A stretch of 21,361 bases of DNA from assembly GCA_903929325.1 (NCBI GenBank), contig CAIYUD010000081.1, positions 1 through 21,361 on the forward strand, written 5' to 3'. The number at the start of each line of letters is the position of its first letter. The stretch's first letter is position 1. Source of the DNA: an uncultured Opitutia bacterium. GTDB lineage: Bacteria > Verrucomicrobiota > Verrucomicrobiia > Opitutales > UBA953. The notes below the pieces were generated by a model. The model did not search any database, was not told where the DNA came from, and was given only the letters and a program-made list of their open reading frames with translations. The translations under genes were made by a program, and so were the position numbers. Positions 20,805 to 21,361 of this stretch are shown here, piece by piece.

Positions 20805-21361
20805 ATGAGACGTCGCATCCTGACATTACTAATGATGAGTTATGCCTGCGCATTTGCGGAGGTTCAACTCGAGCGTGGCCAAGATCTTCTTCCTTTTCCA
20901 GATTCTGCTGGTCGTGCGGGCATGGCCGCAGCCACCGTAACCCTTGAAGACAAATCACAGGGCATCTTAATTGTTGGTGGAGCCAATTTCCCCGGACGTG
21001 CCCCATGGGATGGCGGCGAGAAAGTTTATTACTCTGATATTGTACTGCTACGTAAAGTAGATGGAGCATGGACGTGGCTTAAGGTCGGCAATCTGCCAGA
21101 GCCTGTCGCCTATGCTGCTTTCGCTCCGTGCAAAGAAGGTCTCGTTATTGCTGGAGGCGTGAATGCATCCGGTCACTTGAAATCCGTACGGGTAATTAGT
21201 GCGAGCGGTGCTGTCCACGGACTGCGCCCCCTACCAACACCCTTAGCCTACGCTGCCTCGACGGTAGACAATGAGCGCTTGATTGTTATCGGCGGACAAA
21301 CTGCCCCCGACGCTACTCAAGCAGATACATTCTTCGGTATACTCGACCTCAAAGACCCTGC
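20805..21361 (+). CDS. Exported kelch NanM-like protein, N-terminal 185 residues (runs off the right edge)
   Basis: The frame from ATG 20805 to the window end encodes a signal peptide (MRRRILTLLMMSYACAFA) and then the same NanM-type start. GGANFPGRAPWDGGEKVYY is diagnostic and the repeat EPVAYAA, TPLAYAA recurs. An in-frame TGA at 20796 shows the start is not further left. It is a paralogue of the preceding gene, with 62 bases between them. The two differ by location: this one is exported, the first is not. Together they suggest mutarotation of a sialic acid or similar sugar on both sides of the membrane; that is inference. No SD was recognised; AAAGGG at 20780-20785 is 19 bases away. Confidence 0.85.
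   Translation, partial: MRRRILTLLMMSYACAFAEVQLERGQDLLPFPDSAGRAGMAAATVTLEDKSQGILIVGGANFPGRAPWDGGEKVYYSDIVLLRKVDGAWTWLKVGNLPEPVAYAAFAPCKEGLVIAGGVNASGHLKSVRVISASGAVHGLRPLPTPLAYAASTVDNERLIVIGGQTAPDATQADTFFGILDLKDP

Noticed and set aside
20759..20947. 62-aa frame MAFEPFF... at the right end
   Set aside because: It overlaps the signal peptide and kelch start of the gene at 20805 in another frame; the kelch frame has clear homology.

Overview
The window looks like the chromosome of a Gram-negative bacterium of the PVC group, most likely Verrucomicrobiota (Opitutae-like). This is an inference from gene content: a short RpoZ, FabV, several exported sulfatases, kelch-type sialate-mutarotase relatives, many secreted or outer-membrane proteins, and a 39-residue arginine-rich protein. 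No rRNA or other direct phylogenetic marker is present. Many genes have no recognisable Shine-Dalgarno (SD) sequence.

Layout. Positions 1-2051 (minus strand) hold a PLP aminotransferase, diacylglycerol kinase dgkA and the 5' part of fabV, probably co-transcribed. A terminator separates them from rpmB (L28, minus). Diverging from rpmB, the plus strand carries rpoZ, smpB and trmL, with a short tandem-repeat tract between smpB and trmL. Two divergent exported S1 sulfatases (4032-5366 minus, 5968-7440 plus) flank an unusual module. That module is a promoter-like sequence, a strongly structured RNA of about 147 nt (5514-5660) and an 82-aa protein resembling only the N-terminal DNA-binding part of a tyrosine recombinase. 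After sulfatase 2 come an OGG1-type DNA glycosylase, a shared bidirectional terminator, an Amt ammonium transporter (minus), a beta-barrel-like protein (minus) and an SGNH/GDSL hydrolase (plus).

From 12038 to 17234 a tightly packed plus-strand operon encodes an AsmA-like protein of 1171 aa, a FecCD-type permease and an HmuV-like ATPase; no substrate-binding protein is present. A minus-strand pair converges on it: the 39-aa basic protein and a lipoprotein, whose frames overlap by GTGA. A tRNA-Asn(GTT) follows. Then come two Cys-motif envelope proteins, each behind a leader that can fold as a three-way junction. The right end has two adjacent NanM-like kelch proteins, the first apparently cytoplasmic, the second with a signal peptide and cut by the window edge.

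The sulfatases, SGNH esterase-like protein and kelch mutarotase relatives suggest growth on sulfated, acylated, possibly sialylated polysaccharides. The rest is housekeeping. The best candidate for something undescribed is the RNA plus small-protein module between the two sulfatases. The paired Cys-motif proteins with structured leaders are second.
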